NCBI RefSeq assembly: GCF_932526225.1 | Contig: NC_064042.1 | Location: forward strand, 2,587,001 to 2,651,000 | Source of the DNA: Nematostella vectensis | Taxonomy: Eukaryota > Cnidaria > Anthozoa > Actiniaria > Edwardsiidae | Direction: 5' to 3' | Length of the DNA stretch: 64,000 bases | Part shown: one piece after another, positions 11,409 to 24,200 of the stretch | Layout of the letters: every line of letters starts with the position of its first letter | How positions within the stretch are numbered: the first letter of the stretch is position 1 | Translations under genes and position numbers: made by a program | Notes under the pieces: generated by a model | What the model saw: the letters and a program-made list of their open reading frames with translations, nothing else | Database searches by the model: none | What the model was told of the DNA's origin: nothing

Positions 11409-12765
11409 CTCAGCTAGAGCAAGCAGACTTGGCAGCTTAAACCTACACTGGACTCTGGAATTAACCCTGTTCCTGACTGTGACCCGGACGGGCCATGGAT
11501 TACACTATGGTCTCATTTTCCCGAGTTCAGACGCCGGACCCCCCTATACGGAAGCGTCTAAATCTGCAAATCTGAACTGCGTCCAGAGGTCCATTACAGA
11601 TTCCAGTCCAGGTTTTAGTAGTACCAGCAAACTAACGTCTTGCATATTTTACTAATTTGAGCTTTGATTTTTTCTTTTTATTATTAAAATAATTCTTTAT
11701 CCAAGACATTTCTTGTCATGATATCTTCAAAAACGGCCTAATTTTCATGAACAAAACAAATTTCCAATCTCTTTTATCGCTCTTCCATTTTTATCGATAT
11801 TTCTTTTGGATTATTTTACAATAAAATGATCAGCAAAGAAAATAAAAATAATCAATGGTATGGCGATATTTCTGAAACAGAACGAGCAAACCACTTGCCG
11901 CGAAAAAAAAAAACTGCCAAAGAATAAATCTGTAACTTTTTTATCAGATATCATCAATGGTTGATCTCTTTAAACGTTCACATCATAAAAACAAATGTCA
12001 TGACAAGAGGTCTATCGAGTCTATCATTAAATATGTTCAGTAAATTGTGTGGAGCTAGTCGTAATCATTAAAGCAATAAAAGAGATCACAAGTATTGTAG
12101 AAATATTGTCGCAATGGACGGAAAATAAGCCTATTCGTTCCTACCTTTCATTAGCCTCCCTCGCAGGCGTTTTAAGGCAGGCGTTGCTCACTAGCGACGC
12201 CTTCATAAAAACGCCTTTAGGGAGGCTAAGGGCCTAATCGCACCGAACGCGACCCCAACGTCATTCAAAACTAGACTCGGATTTCTCACGCGAAAAAGCC
12301 GAGTTTCAGAGTTTTTTTACGTTTGATCACAATGCTTTCTTGGAATATTTTTGCACAACTCATCGCCTTACTGGTAGTAAATTCATTCTATGAATATCAA
12401 AAGCAACAACTTCTGCTCAAGTCAAGCTGGGTGTTAATTGAAAAACCTGTCAGATTTGACTTTTGGCCGCCGCCAGAGCAGGACAGCGGCGCATTTGAAG
12501 AGTCCTGGTCGAACAAACGCATTCGCACATGTTTCCTGCTAGCGTTATCATTTTTTTGTCAAAACAAACGAACTTTTGCCTAGAGCGAATAGGCCCTAAC
12601 TCTTTCTGGAATCTTCAGACAGCTCAAAAGCGCGGGAAACCAGAGCAAAATGCGCATTGGTCGAGAGGTTCATTGCGTAATAAGGAGGCGGGGTTACCAA
12701 TGCAGCCGGCAAAATCCAAAATGGCGACCAGACGAAGGTGAACCACATTCAACACAGAAAAAACT
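11409..12765 (+). other. 3' flank of paralogue 1 and upstream region of the orphan exon
   Basis: This matches 31764-33137 closely. It holds an AATAAA at 11820-11825, a small inverted-repeat element at 12151-12229 and a 21-bp deletion relative to paralogue 2 near 12499. I see no coding region in it. Confidence 0.6.
12151..12229. repeat. Small inverted-repeat element (TAGCCTCC family)
   Basis: TTAGCCTCCC and GGGAGGCTAA bound a 79-bp foldback with internal GCAGGCGTTT and AAACGCCT arms. The same element is at 32503-32582. Confidence 0.6.
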
Positions 12766-12834
12766 ATGGAGAAAATCATGGCGATTATCGCCATATCACT
12801 GGGCAAGAAAGCCACGGTGTATGCCATAGGAAGG
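12766..12834 (+). pseudogene. Orphan first exon of the 73-aa gene, duplicated
   Basis: The 23 codons are identical to the first exon at 33138-33206 and are followed by an intact GTGAGT donor. The duplication stops about 130 bp downstream (near 12963), so exons 2 and 3 are missing here and the next gene is the SRCR/FN3 receptor. The exon and its promoter may still be transcribed, but they cannot make the original protein. Confidence 0.8.
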
Positions 12835-15151
12835 GTGAGTTCTGCACTTAGGTGTGAGATTAGTCGGTGCTATCTCGAATTGTGAGCGTTTACAAGTGTC
12901 ATTCTCGTTGCACGTGTTTATCAACATTTAGCTGATCTCAATTTAATCGTCTTGTTTTAGACAAGCATTTGTAAATATGTAAGGTGGGGTGCAAAGAAAT
13001 CTGATTCGTAATATTTAAGTGAAGACCCCAAGATTATGAGAGATTGTATCAGTATTTGATAGTAGTTAAATAAGGTATATATTGTTCGTTTTTACAGAAA
13101 AAAATTATGATGGATACATTTAATAATACTTGATTTGTAGCCAAGTAAGGTTAGTTAATTGTAATTTATGATGCCAAGTTGGATTTATTTAATCAGGGAT
13201 ATTCACAATAAATAGACTCAAACCATAATGAACAGTATTATGTTGTCTGTTATTTACAGAGCGTGGTGCAACGCCGACCCTTCCCCCCTTATTTACTTTT
13301 ACTGTCTGATGTTACGCTTATAAAGATTGTATTACGCTGATCCTCTCCCCTGTTTTTACTTTTACTTTCTGATGTGTTGCGCTTTAAATGATTGCCATTA
13401 ATGTTACGAAGAAACTCATCTAAAAAAAGCCAATGCTATGAGTGTGAAGGCTCCACTACCTTTTCTTGCTGTTTCTCCGCCAATTGAAATTAATTATAAA
13501 AGACTCAAAGAGCTACAAAGAGGATTGCCTTTTTAACAGGTATTGATAAATCCTCTGTCAGCGTTGCCATTCCAAATACCCGTGAGTTTCAACCCCTTAG
13601 ACGCTTCTACGGGGAAAACTTACGGAATGTTGTTGTAATACATGGACTCCCGTCTTTTAGATGCCACTTGCGTCAAGATTTTGCAACTCACGATAACTAT
13701 ATTATTATGACGTAATATTCGCTCCGCGCGCGGGCGGTACAACTGTTACTTTCTCGCCAGCGCTGTCTTCCAATGCATGATAGTAGACCCTGTGCTCTGT
13801 CAGATAGACACGCGTACGTCCCGCGGGTAACGGAACTCATAATTTTATGACGTAACGGCAACACAAGGTGCACTGCATTTCAATTAGAGACATGCGTTAC
13901 AAGTTACATGACACCCTTTTTTTGTCCGAACTTTGTACCATGAATGGGAACAATTGAATAATTGCATTATTATTTCATATAAGCTAAAAAGGGCAAAAAG
14001 ACAAATCGTTATCTTAGATTGGTTACACCATTTCCATAAAAACACTAAATAGTTACTTCTTAATAGTTCTATTCAGTGACTATGTTTAAGGCATTGTTCC
14101 CTTTGTATTTGCTTTTTCCTAAACTGTTCTGGTTGAGTAATAGACGTGAGTGATAATGCCTAAAAAGATACTAAATAAGTAGTAAGTATATATGTTTTAT
14201 TTCGTGGATATAGTGTAAGTACTCTGTTGTTTTCATTCTTATCATTTCTTTTAACAGCAGTTGAACCGTGTCTAACCGCACATAGTATCATCACTATAAA
14301 GAATGTATAAACAATGCCGAATACAGGGGATTTACAACCTGTACAAGCCTGCAGCTAGTTGTTTAGGGAAGTTTTGCCAAGGTCGGCGCCAATGTTATGT
14401 GTTTTCAAGTGACCAATGGACCCACCTAAAAGAAACTGCTCTGACACGCGATGTTGCACAATCAAGTGTTTCTATATGGCGCCAATACTTCGTTTGAACT
14501 TGTGCTTTGCGAGCTGAAAACTAACATCTACCATGGCAAATATAAAATAGCAGCACATAAGAATAAGTTGCTAGAGTATGCAATATGGTAGCTCTCTCGT
14601 CGTCTGTTATCTATTTTAAGATCATCATATACTCATATTGCTGCCAGTGCAAAGAAGACTGTATTGGAAACGTTTTGTTTGACAGGAGCTGGTGCAAAGT
14701 TTCCAAGGATCATTGATCTTGATATTCCATCACACCCTTGGGACCAAACAAGGATTTTGTATATCTTCGCCTGAACGTTTTTTTTTAATATTAATTGAGA
14801 AAATCAAGAATCAATGAATAACACTAGGACATTACTGTAAGATTATTAATTGACACACATATTTTTGGTTGAATTGATTCGCTGCGTGATGAGGTAAAAA
14901 ATTGTTTATGGAATCTGCAAGTTTTAACGTACGCAGGCACAGGCAGGCTGTAACTATACTACATTATTTTTTCTTTGGTTTGTTATTTTGTGTCGTCGTG
15001 GGTAGGACTGGGCGTTGACACATCCCGTAAAGTGATACATCACAATGCGAAATGCAGCATATATACACGAACATTACAGCAAGCAATCGCCATTCGAGGC
15101 ATTGCCTCGCAGGTAATACAGTATTTCTGTCTATAAAAAAGGGTCTTAAAA
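12835..15151 (+). other. Duplication junction and upstream region of paralogue 2
   Basis: Similarity to 33207-33339 ends near 12963 at TTGTTTTAGAC; the sequence then belongs to the left part of the duplicated unit. A short direct duplication occurs at about 13262-13388 (TTTACTTTTACT...CTGATG). I see no convincing gene. It should contain the promoter and leader of the receptor starting at 15152. Confidence 0.5.
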
Positions 15152-15236
15152 ATGAAGAATCTTTCCGATTCGTTTTGTTTTCTTATATTTTTCGTTTCTA
15201 TTTTTGTGACATTTTCAACAATCAGCGCAGTACCAG
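15152..15236 (+). CDS. Signal peptide exon of paralogue 2
   Basis: ATG in an AAAA context starts a 28-residue segment: a short polar N terminus, then [13 protein letters not shown] and a TISAVP cleavage-like end. It closes with CCAG|GTAATT in phase 1, matching the phase of the SRCR exon that follows. Confidence 0.75.
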
Positions 15237-18200
15237 GTAATTACAACTTGTTTTGTTGTTGTTGTTGCTTCAAAGTGAATTCATCGATACTTTTTGGAAG
15301 GTACGACCTTGCACTTTCATTCTTTTCTAGTTCGACTGATCTATGGAGACTCACAGCGAGGAACAGTCCAAGTGTATTATGGCACCTGGTTCACAGTATG
15401 CGATGATTCGTGGGATATAAATGACGCAAGAGTAGTATGCAAAACGCTTGGATTTTACGATGCTGTGTCTGCCTATTGTTGTGCTCGTTTTGGGCGAGGT
15501 GGTGGATATATCGTGGCTAATTTGGGATGTTCTGGTTCTGAGAGTGACCTGTCACAGTGTTCTCCTAGTGGATTTTACACTGGTGGATGCGGGCACCATG
15601 AAGATGCTGGAGTCGTGTGTCGTCCTCACAGTAAGATTGTCTTTCTTAAATATACGATTATGTGCGTATGCAGGTATAGTATGTGAAAGTGACAAGAACA
15701 AGACACTGTTCACTTATATGCAGGGGAGGGGCAGCTTTCCCCGCTTTTCTCAGAGGATGTTTATTTATTTATCTTTTTAATGAACCCGCGGTTTGTACCT
15801 TAATGTGAATCGATAAATACAAAAAGCCCAAATAGTCGTATTGTGAACCAGAAGAATGAATACAATACACCAAAAACTGGAATTTGACTCGATTTATGGC
15901 TCACATGAACTTTATACATAAAACTATAAAATTTACGTTTGAGTGGTCTACGAATCAGGTAATTTTTTTGGATGTTTCACTCACTCTTAGAGATGGGGTT
16001 ATTTCTACAGATTTGTATAGTAAGCCTACTGAAAAGCATCAATATCTTTTTCATACATCCTGACATCCGTCTGCTTGTAAGAAAGGCATTCCTTTTGGGC
16101 AGGCACTACGTATTCGTAGGATATGTTTGGAAGACTCTTCTTTCGAAAAGAGGGTATTAGAGAGGGTATTTAGTTGCTAGAAGTTATGACAGTAGATTTG
16201 TGGACAGGCAGGCGTAAAGACAGGCGTAAAGGTAAGAATGATCGTGTACCTTTTGTAGTCAGTTTTCATCCGGCTTTACCTAATTTACCTGGTATTCTTC
16301 GTTATTTACAGCCAGTTCTAGAATCTTCGAGTAGGTGTAGGGGTGCTATTAATAAGGTACTTATGGTGGCGTATAGGAAACCTAGGAGTTTAAAGGATAT
16401 GTGGTAAGTGTGGCGGTAAAGGTGTAGGGTGTGTAACTTTCTTAAAAGACAGGGCGGGATTTTCGCAGTACGGTTACCAGTAAGAAATATGTCATTAATT
16501 TTGACTTGGACTGTAATTCAGATTTTGTTGTTTATCTCATTCCTTGCTCTATGTGTAGCAAGCAGTACGTAGGTTCTACTTTCAATAGTTTTTATTGTTA
16601 ATTTAAGGATGACCTTATCAATCAACATTTTCATTGCAACAATCATTTAGGTCTTAGTAATGTAAGGGTACAACTTATAAATAAGTGTAACTCTGATGCT
16701 CAACTTAGGGAAAGGAAAGGTCAGTGGGCTTATCGGCTTAAGTCTATATACCCGCGGGGTCTTAATAGTGACGACTTTTTTGGAAGTAGGAACCCACGTA
16801 GAGATATGTAAATTCTTTTTGTCCATAGCGCGCCCTATTCTAGAATGTGTGCGTTTTTGTCAGTTGTAATGTTTTTGCGTCTCGCGCCACTATTCTGATG
16901 TAAATAAGCAACGATTCACCTTCTTCAGTCTGCTGTAACAACGACAGTAGACTGTAGTTGGGCGGTACAGGTACCGGGCTTTACTTCGTTGTTACAAACT
17001 CAAGGTTTACCAGATATTGACTGCGGCTTCTACCGCACCCCTTTTTATATGGTCCTACAACGGCGTCCCTTAGGTAATCCGACACTGACAGCCATGGAAA
17101 GCTTTTAGCTCTGTTTAGATAAGGTTTCAGCCAATGGACATCCGAGGAACGAACTACTCCCCATGGGTGTGTAGGTTTGTTACCTTTGGGCTACCGTGAC
17201 TTACGTAATGTTTACATGTTGCTACTGACTACGGTTGTCACACACTAACTTGTTACACTGCTAGTGCGCATGGCAAGATACACACATGAATATAATGATT
17301 GACAAGATTCCAATCATTTTTGCACTCAAAATCTTAAACCGTACTAAATCCAAATTTCGTCGACGGCCAGGTCTGAATCCTACACAGGGCAAACCCTGTG
17401 TGAACTCAGACCTAACTTTTCTTCCTTCGTTAAGAAGCGCGAACCGAGAAATGGTGGCCAAATTCTGGTTGTCAAATACCCCAGGAAAAGGACGCGCCAC
17501 TCCTACTTTTCCACTGGGTGAAGAGTCAACTTTTTACTTTTCGCTATCCTATTTCATAGGAACAGCTAAAGTTACTTTGTTGATATAACTTGCAGAAACA
17601 AACAGTTGAATAAACAAAACGTACTTATAAGGTCCTTAACTTCAGGAAGGTCGGCGTTTAATTAATGTAAGATATTTAGATGACGTTAATCTATATTTCG
17701 TTATTTTCCTCCGTGACACTGCCCTGAAGAAGTCTTATAAAAGACGAAAATTTAATAGAGTCGAATTCCAGTTTTTGGTGTCTTTTAATGTGTATCAAGC
17801 GATACACGTATAAATTGATTGCTTGATAAAAGACATTGTACATATTGTACATTTAAGCAAAAACTCTGTATTTATTTTAGTTATACTTTATGCCAAGCTC
17901 CCCCCCCCCTCCCTACAGATACACACACACACACTTTAGGATCACACCGCCGCCCCCGATGTATCCTTTTAATTTGAAATCTCTGAATCACTTGTATTTT
18001 ACATTACTCTAAAATTTCAGAAAAAAAATCTCCTTCAACAACCCCCACTCTCTTTTGAGAGAATCGTAAAATTTATAAGTGTAAGGATTCTGTAGCCAAA
18101 ATACATGGCATTGTATACCAAAACATATTTACAGGCGGCTGTTTTTCTATATTATTGTTTAGTAGTCAGAGCTCGTCTGGTTGGAGGGAAAACTTCAACA

Positions 18201-21200
18201 GAGGGACGAGTAGAGCTATATTACAACAATCTCTGGGGCACGGTGTGCGATGACTCATGGGATATTAACGATGCCAAGGTGGTGTGCAGGATGCTGGGAT
18301 ACGTAGCTGTGCGTGCTGTTGGTAACGCCTACTTTGGAAAAGGATCCGGGACCATATGGATGGACGGTGTACGATGCTCTGGTTCCGAGACAAATATAGA
18401 ACAATGTCACTTCAACGGCTGGGGTTCTCACGATTGCCAACACCTTGAAGATGCTGGGGTAATCTGTCGGCCATACGCCGGTAGGTCAAGATCAATAGAG
18501 TGAAGAAAAAATCATAAATTTAACAAATTGTAACGCGTTATGCTAGGAACATTTTACCCTGTTACGTGTGCTTTCTTTTTTACAATCATTCTGTCGAAAG
18601 TCGTGGCACAGGCCGTCCACCCTATGCACATGAATAACAAAAAGGTGCACACAGATATACAGTGTATATTCATATCTTTGGAGTAACATTTTAACCTCAA
18701 AAACACTTTCAAAATAAGCTCAAATTACACCCCTAAAACACAAAAATTGACTTTATTTCGAATTTGATTTTAAAGAATAAAGAACAAGCTTGGATCTTTT
18801 CCCGAATTTCATGTATTTTTCTGTTGTTTGTCCACCCTGATGTTGATTAAAATCGGGCGCACTATGCAGATCTTATCTGCGCGTTTTCTCCAAGCGCATT
18901 TATCTGGGTTTTCTTCTCATGTTACCAATTTCCTTCTTTGTAGCGCCTCAGGTTCCGCCTTTGAATGTCCGAGCTTCAAGCACTAACTCTACAACCATTG
19001 TTGTGAAGTGGGATGCGATCCTCTCGAACGGGACTGACACGCCCATACAGTCATATAGGATCTATTGCCGCAAGGTTAACACCTCGGTAACCGTAACATC
19101 TACGACCAGTGCGAGTTTCAGGCAAGCCATGTTCTCAAGCCTTGATATATACACAAATTACGAGATACAAGTTGCAGGCATCAACCAAAATGGCGAGGGT
19201 GCTAGAAGCATCGCTCTTATTGTAAGAACGGATGAAGAAAGTAAGTAGTAACACAGTAAAAATATATATCTTATATAGAGATTATCTTGATTTCAGTTAG
19301 ATGAAAAGTGTACGCGTGTCTCTAAACATTTTCAAGATTTAATGGAATGGGCTGGAGTAAAGTTACAAAATGTTAGCATACAACATTTCTGTTTATTTTT
19401 TGTTTTCGTTTCATATCGTATATAAAAGAGCAACGCAACATTTTCTCCTATTCACAGTACCGAAAGCTGCTCCTAACGTGACGAGTATAATTAATGACAA
19501 CTCTACAAGTCTCTATGTCGCGTGGGACCCGCTCTTATCCGGGCAGATCCTTGGAAAACTCCTCGGATACTACATCTGGTACTCTCCCGCCCCTGGCTCC
19601 TGCTCTTTCCTGAACAACTGCTCCTCAGCAAACTACACATCGTGCGCAAACGCAACAGCCGCGCCAAACAGCAACTGCTCCTTGTCTACAAACTCTACAG
19701 CGAGCGCCAACACAACAGCAGCGCCAGACAGTAAATGCTCCTTGTCAAGTGAAGCGACCGGTAACAGCTGCTCATACGCGTTCAACGCCAGCGCACCTCA
19801 TATGAACGTGACAGTAGAGCCTGACGCATCACAGTTTGTCCTGCGAGGGCTGACGAAGTTCACGGCCTATTGGGTCCAAATAGCGGTGTTTAACAGCAAG
19901 GGAGTGGGGCCTAGGAGTCCTGCTGTAAGGCGGTGCACGGACCAGGACGGTACGTAGTCCATCAGTCTAAGAAACATTGGTTTATCTGTAACATTACTGT
20001 TTGTTTGATGAGCTGTTTTTATTCTAGTGCCCAGTGCTCCTCCGTCTAATTTGCGCGTGCTAAACCAGACATCCACTAGCATCGAAATCGCTTGGGACGG
20101 GATTCCTGTAGAGCGCATGCACGGCGTGTTACTGGGCTATAGAGTGGCGTATGGACTTCTGGGTATTCCAGGATCAAATGCATCTTTAGTTCAAATAGAT
20201 GTAGCTGAGCCAGACACATATCAACAGACTCTCACTGGTCTGCGGAAATACTCGTCATACTGGATTACAGTAACCGGTTTTACCAGTATTGGGGATGGGC
20301 CAGTAAGCGAGCCTGTAAACGCTACGACAGACCAACATGGTTAGTGAATACTACAAACCTTGTTATAAAGCTTTATTTATCAAAATGGAGATGAAAACAA
20401 GGATAAAAATAGTATTCATTATTTTCAGTACCCAGTGTTCCTCCAGCAAATGTGCGCGCATACTCGAATAGCTCCAACAGCCTTCAAGTAGACTGGGACC
20501 AAGTACCTTCAGCCTTGGCTCATGGCGTATTATTGGGTTACCTGGTTACTTACAGAAAGAGCGGAGCTGGGGCTGTACTAAGAAGACAGACTGCGCTTGA
20601 CAGGACTGGCATACTGCTGACCGGTTTACAGCCGTACTCGGTGTATGACATTCATGTCTGCGCGTTTACCGTCAAAGGTTATGGACCACAGAGCGGCGTG
20701 GTGTCCGTGCGCACAGAACAAGACGGTATGTATCATTAGATGATATAGTGCGACATGCGCTACCATGGCCACCGATACTTAACAATTAGAGTTCGAGTTT
20801 TCTATGAGTCAATAGATAGTCAACGAGACACAACGAAAAAAGTATTTTACAAAATCAAAACAGGATGGAAAATGCATTTACTAGAAAATATTGTGGACCA
20901 AATTTCTTGAATTTGAACCAAGGTTTTTCGTCTCTTTCGCCGGCTTTTTCGCTACTCAGTATCTATAGCTCAATAGTTTTAATTAGTTTATTTGGCAACA
21001 AACTGTGAAAATGATGGTCAAGCTAGCGCGTATGGTAAAGGATCTAGAGATTGAAGTTTCTATTTTCTACTAACAGACCTGTATTTTTAGTACCCAGTAC
21101 ATACCCTTCGAATGTCAGTGTCATCATGGAAACATCAAGTAGTATATCAATACAGTGGGACCCAGTCTCCACTCCTCAGATCCACGGCGTCTTGCTAGGC

Positions 21201-24200
21201 TATCACGTGACGTACGGTGCGCTCAAGAACAGCTCCGTGAATGTGACGTGTCAAACCGGTCCGTCCAGTCACCAACTGGTTTTGTCAGGGCTCGATGCGT
21301 ACACCACGTACTGGGTGGAGGTTGCGGCTTTTACTGTGAAGGGACCAGGCCCCTTTAGTCCGCCGATTATGGCGACTACTGACCAGGATGGTAAGACGAT
21401 TTTTACCATGCAGGACTACCTAGTAGTCTTTGCGCGCTTAGTGAAATTAAAAAAATGGCTGTATCATAAAGCATAACCAGACAGCTATTTCGTTTTCGGT
21501 TACAGTACTAGAGTATCTGCCAGCCGCCATCTTGTCATCCTCGCAAATTCAAATTGTGAGAAAGCATATATTTCCATCGGCTGATTCTGTGGAGCTTTTA
21601 CCATATATCTTATTGAATTTGATAAATGAAGTTTAAAACATTATTTTTAGATAATTTTGAAATTTGATCATAAACTATTCTATAATCTAATATATCTTTA
21701 TCTCCAAATCTTCTAAATAAAAACAATACAGTGGTTAGTCTCCTTCGCAGCTGCTCGTGTCGGAGTCACGCAAAGTTCCCCGCCAACTATACAGGGGTGG
21801 CTAACTAGTGCTTTTTCGCACTAATGTCTTTATGTCTTTAGAAAACTGGAAGTGATTTTTTTTTCGTATATGAAAGTCCATTACCACATTCATGTGCTGT
21901 TAACCAGTTTTCTTTATTCTTAGTCCCCTCCGCAGCCCCTTCGAGCATGCGCACAACAAACGTCACGTCTACTAGCCTTGAAGTACACTGGGCACCAGTC
22001 CCCCCACAACAAGCCCGCGGGGTATTGCTTGGGTACACTGTGTCTTTTAGCTCGCTGAACAAGACGAGTCACACGAAAAACGTATCTCCGAATTCTACCC
22101 AGTTGGTGTTAAGAGGCCTCCAGGCGTACACTGATTATAACATCACACTTTCAGCATTTACCAATAAGGGGTCAGGCCCTCAAGCTCGCCTTCCGGTGAG
22201 GACAGCCGAAGACGGTGAGTACAGCCCCAAAACTCATATGATATAACTAATACGAATTAATATAGAGGCAAAATGTACGCATTTTGTCTCGAATTTCATC
22301 CTTTTTTGGGCCATTTGAATTAAACATTTGTGTGATACGCGGGGCGTGGCTATAGCTACTTATACATAGCTTACTATACGTTAATACGCACGTACATACT
22401 TAAAGGAATTCAGGCTTTTTTGTGAAAGACACGGAGGCCTGGGGATATGACGGGGCACTGGTGGTGGCCTAAAACGTACCCGATCATTCTGAATCTGATC
22501 TATATTGGGACGAATGTCTTGGAACTGCACAAGAAAACGCTATGAAACCACGGCGCGTACTTGTAAAAATGTCGTCGGTTCGTCCCTCATACGGGCGCTG
22601 TATTGTTTTCCAGTTATACCATCTATGCCAATCTACTGCAGAAATTATCGTTCACATGTCATATCGAATATTATGTATCCATAGTTCCCGATACTTCACC
22701 GAACAATCTGCGTGTATTAAACCAGACCTCCTCAAGCATCGAAATCGCCTGGGACGGGATCCCTGTGGACCGCGTGCACGGCGTGTTACTGGGTTACAGG
22801 GTGGCGTATGGACTTCTGGGTATTCCTGGGTCAAATGTTTCTATTGTCGGACCTGACACATTTCAAACCACTCTCACTGGTTTGCGGAAATACTCGTCAT
22901 ACTGGATTACAGTAACCGGTTTTACCAGTATTGGGGATGGGCTAGCAAGTGAGGCTGTGAACGCTACGACAGACCAACATGGTAAGAATTCATCTAACGC
23001 GATGCTTCTGTTGCCGAGCATGCCACATTGAACTACTTAATATTCTGTCATTTCTCTTTAGTTCCCAGTGTTCCTCCCTCGAATGTGCGCACGCATGTCA
23101 ATGGCTCCACCAGCATTCAAGTGGATTGGAACCCAGTACCCATCGTTTTTATACATGGTGTCCTGGTGGGCTACCTGGTTTCTTACAGAAAGAGAGGGAC
23201 TGGGGCATTCGTGACAAATCAATCTGCGCCTGGCACAACGAGCATACTGCTGACTGGCTTACAGCCGTACTCTGTGTACGATATTCACGTCAGCGCGTTT
23301 ACCATAAAAGGTTATGGACCACGAAGCGGCATCGTTTCTGTGCGAACAGACCAAGACGGTATGTGCCTTTTTCTAAGAAAATGATTTTGTCTTTAAAAAG
23401 ACACACTTTCCCCCTTTCGGTGAAACGTGGAAACAGTACATGATGGGCGCTCACACTAAAAAACGATTTATGATAACTATGATAAAGATAATAGAGATTA
23501 TAACTTTGTTTCAGTACCCAGTGCTTGGCCACCAAATGCCCGAACAACCATCACTACGCCAAGCATCATATTTCTACAATGGGACCCAGTCCCCACTCCT
23601 CAGATCCACGGCGTCTTGCTAGGCTATCACGTGACGTACGGTGCGCTCAAAAACAGCTCCGTGAATGTGACCCGTCAAACCGGTCCGTCCAGTCACCAAC
23701 TGGTTTTGTCAGGGCTTGATGCGTACACCACGTACTGGATGGAGGTGGCGGCTTTTACTGTAAAGGGGCCAGGCCCCTTTAGTTCGCCGATTATGGCGAC
23801 TACTGACCAGGATGGTAAGATGTATCGGACTATTTGAATAGCGATCTCATCCTCCTTCTAATCAGCGCGCACATCTCCCGCGCCTAAAAGTGCATAAGAG
23901 TTGCAAATGAATGTCCCTGCTTTTTATCTGTGCTGGCTATTCATGTCCTCATAAACACATCATAATACTAACGCTTTGTTACCACAAAAGCTCTTTTAAG
24001 CCCTCCTTTAAGGCCAACATTTCTGAATTTCCAAATAAGCCCCCATACTCGACCTAAGAAGCCGGAAGATAACTCTATAACATGCTTGGATTAAGCGAAA
24101 TGACATCGTTAATTTGGGTACAAAGTGTAATATACATGAGATAATAGCACCTGAGACTTAAGTAAGTGCCAAAAATACCTGGCGTCAAAAACTAGAAAAA

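Noticed and set aside
17261-17588. Overlapping frames on both strands at 17.3-17.6 kb
   Set aside because: They mirror each other around a hairpin in retroelement sequence and show no domain.
17700-17775. Hammerhead-ribozyme-like core (CTGAAGA, hairpin GTCTT/AAGAC, GAAA) at the retroelement end
   Set aside because: Penelope-like elements can carry hammerheads, but one extra base follows CTGAAGA and stems I and III do not pair, so the motif is not supported.
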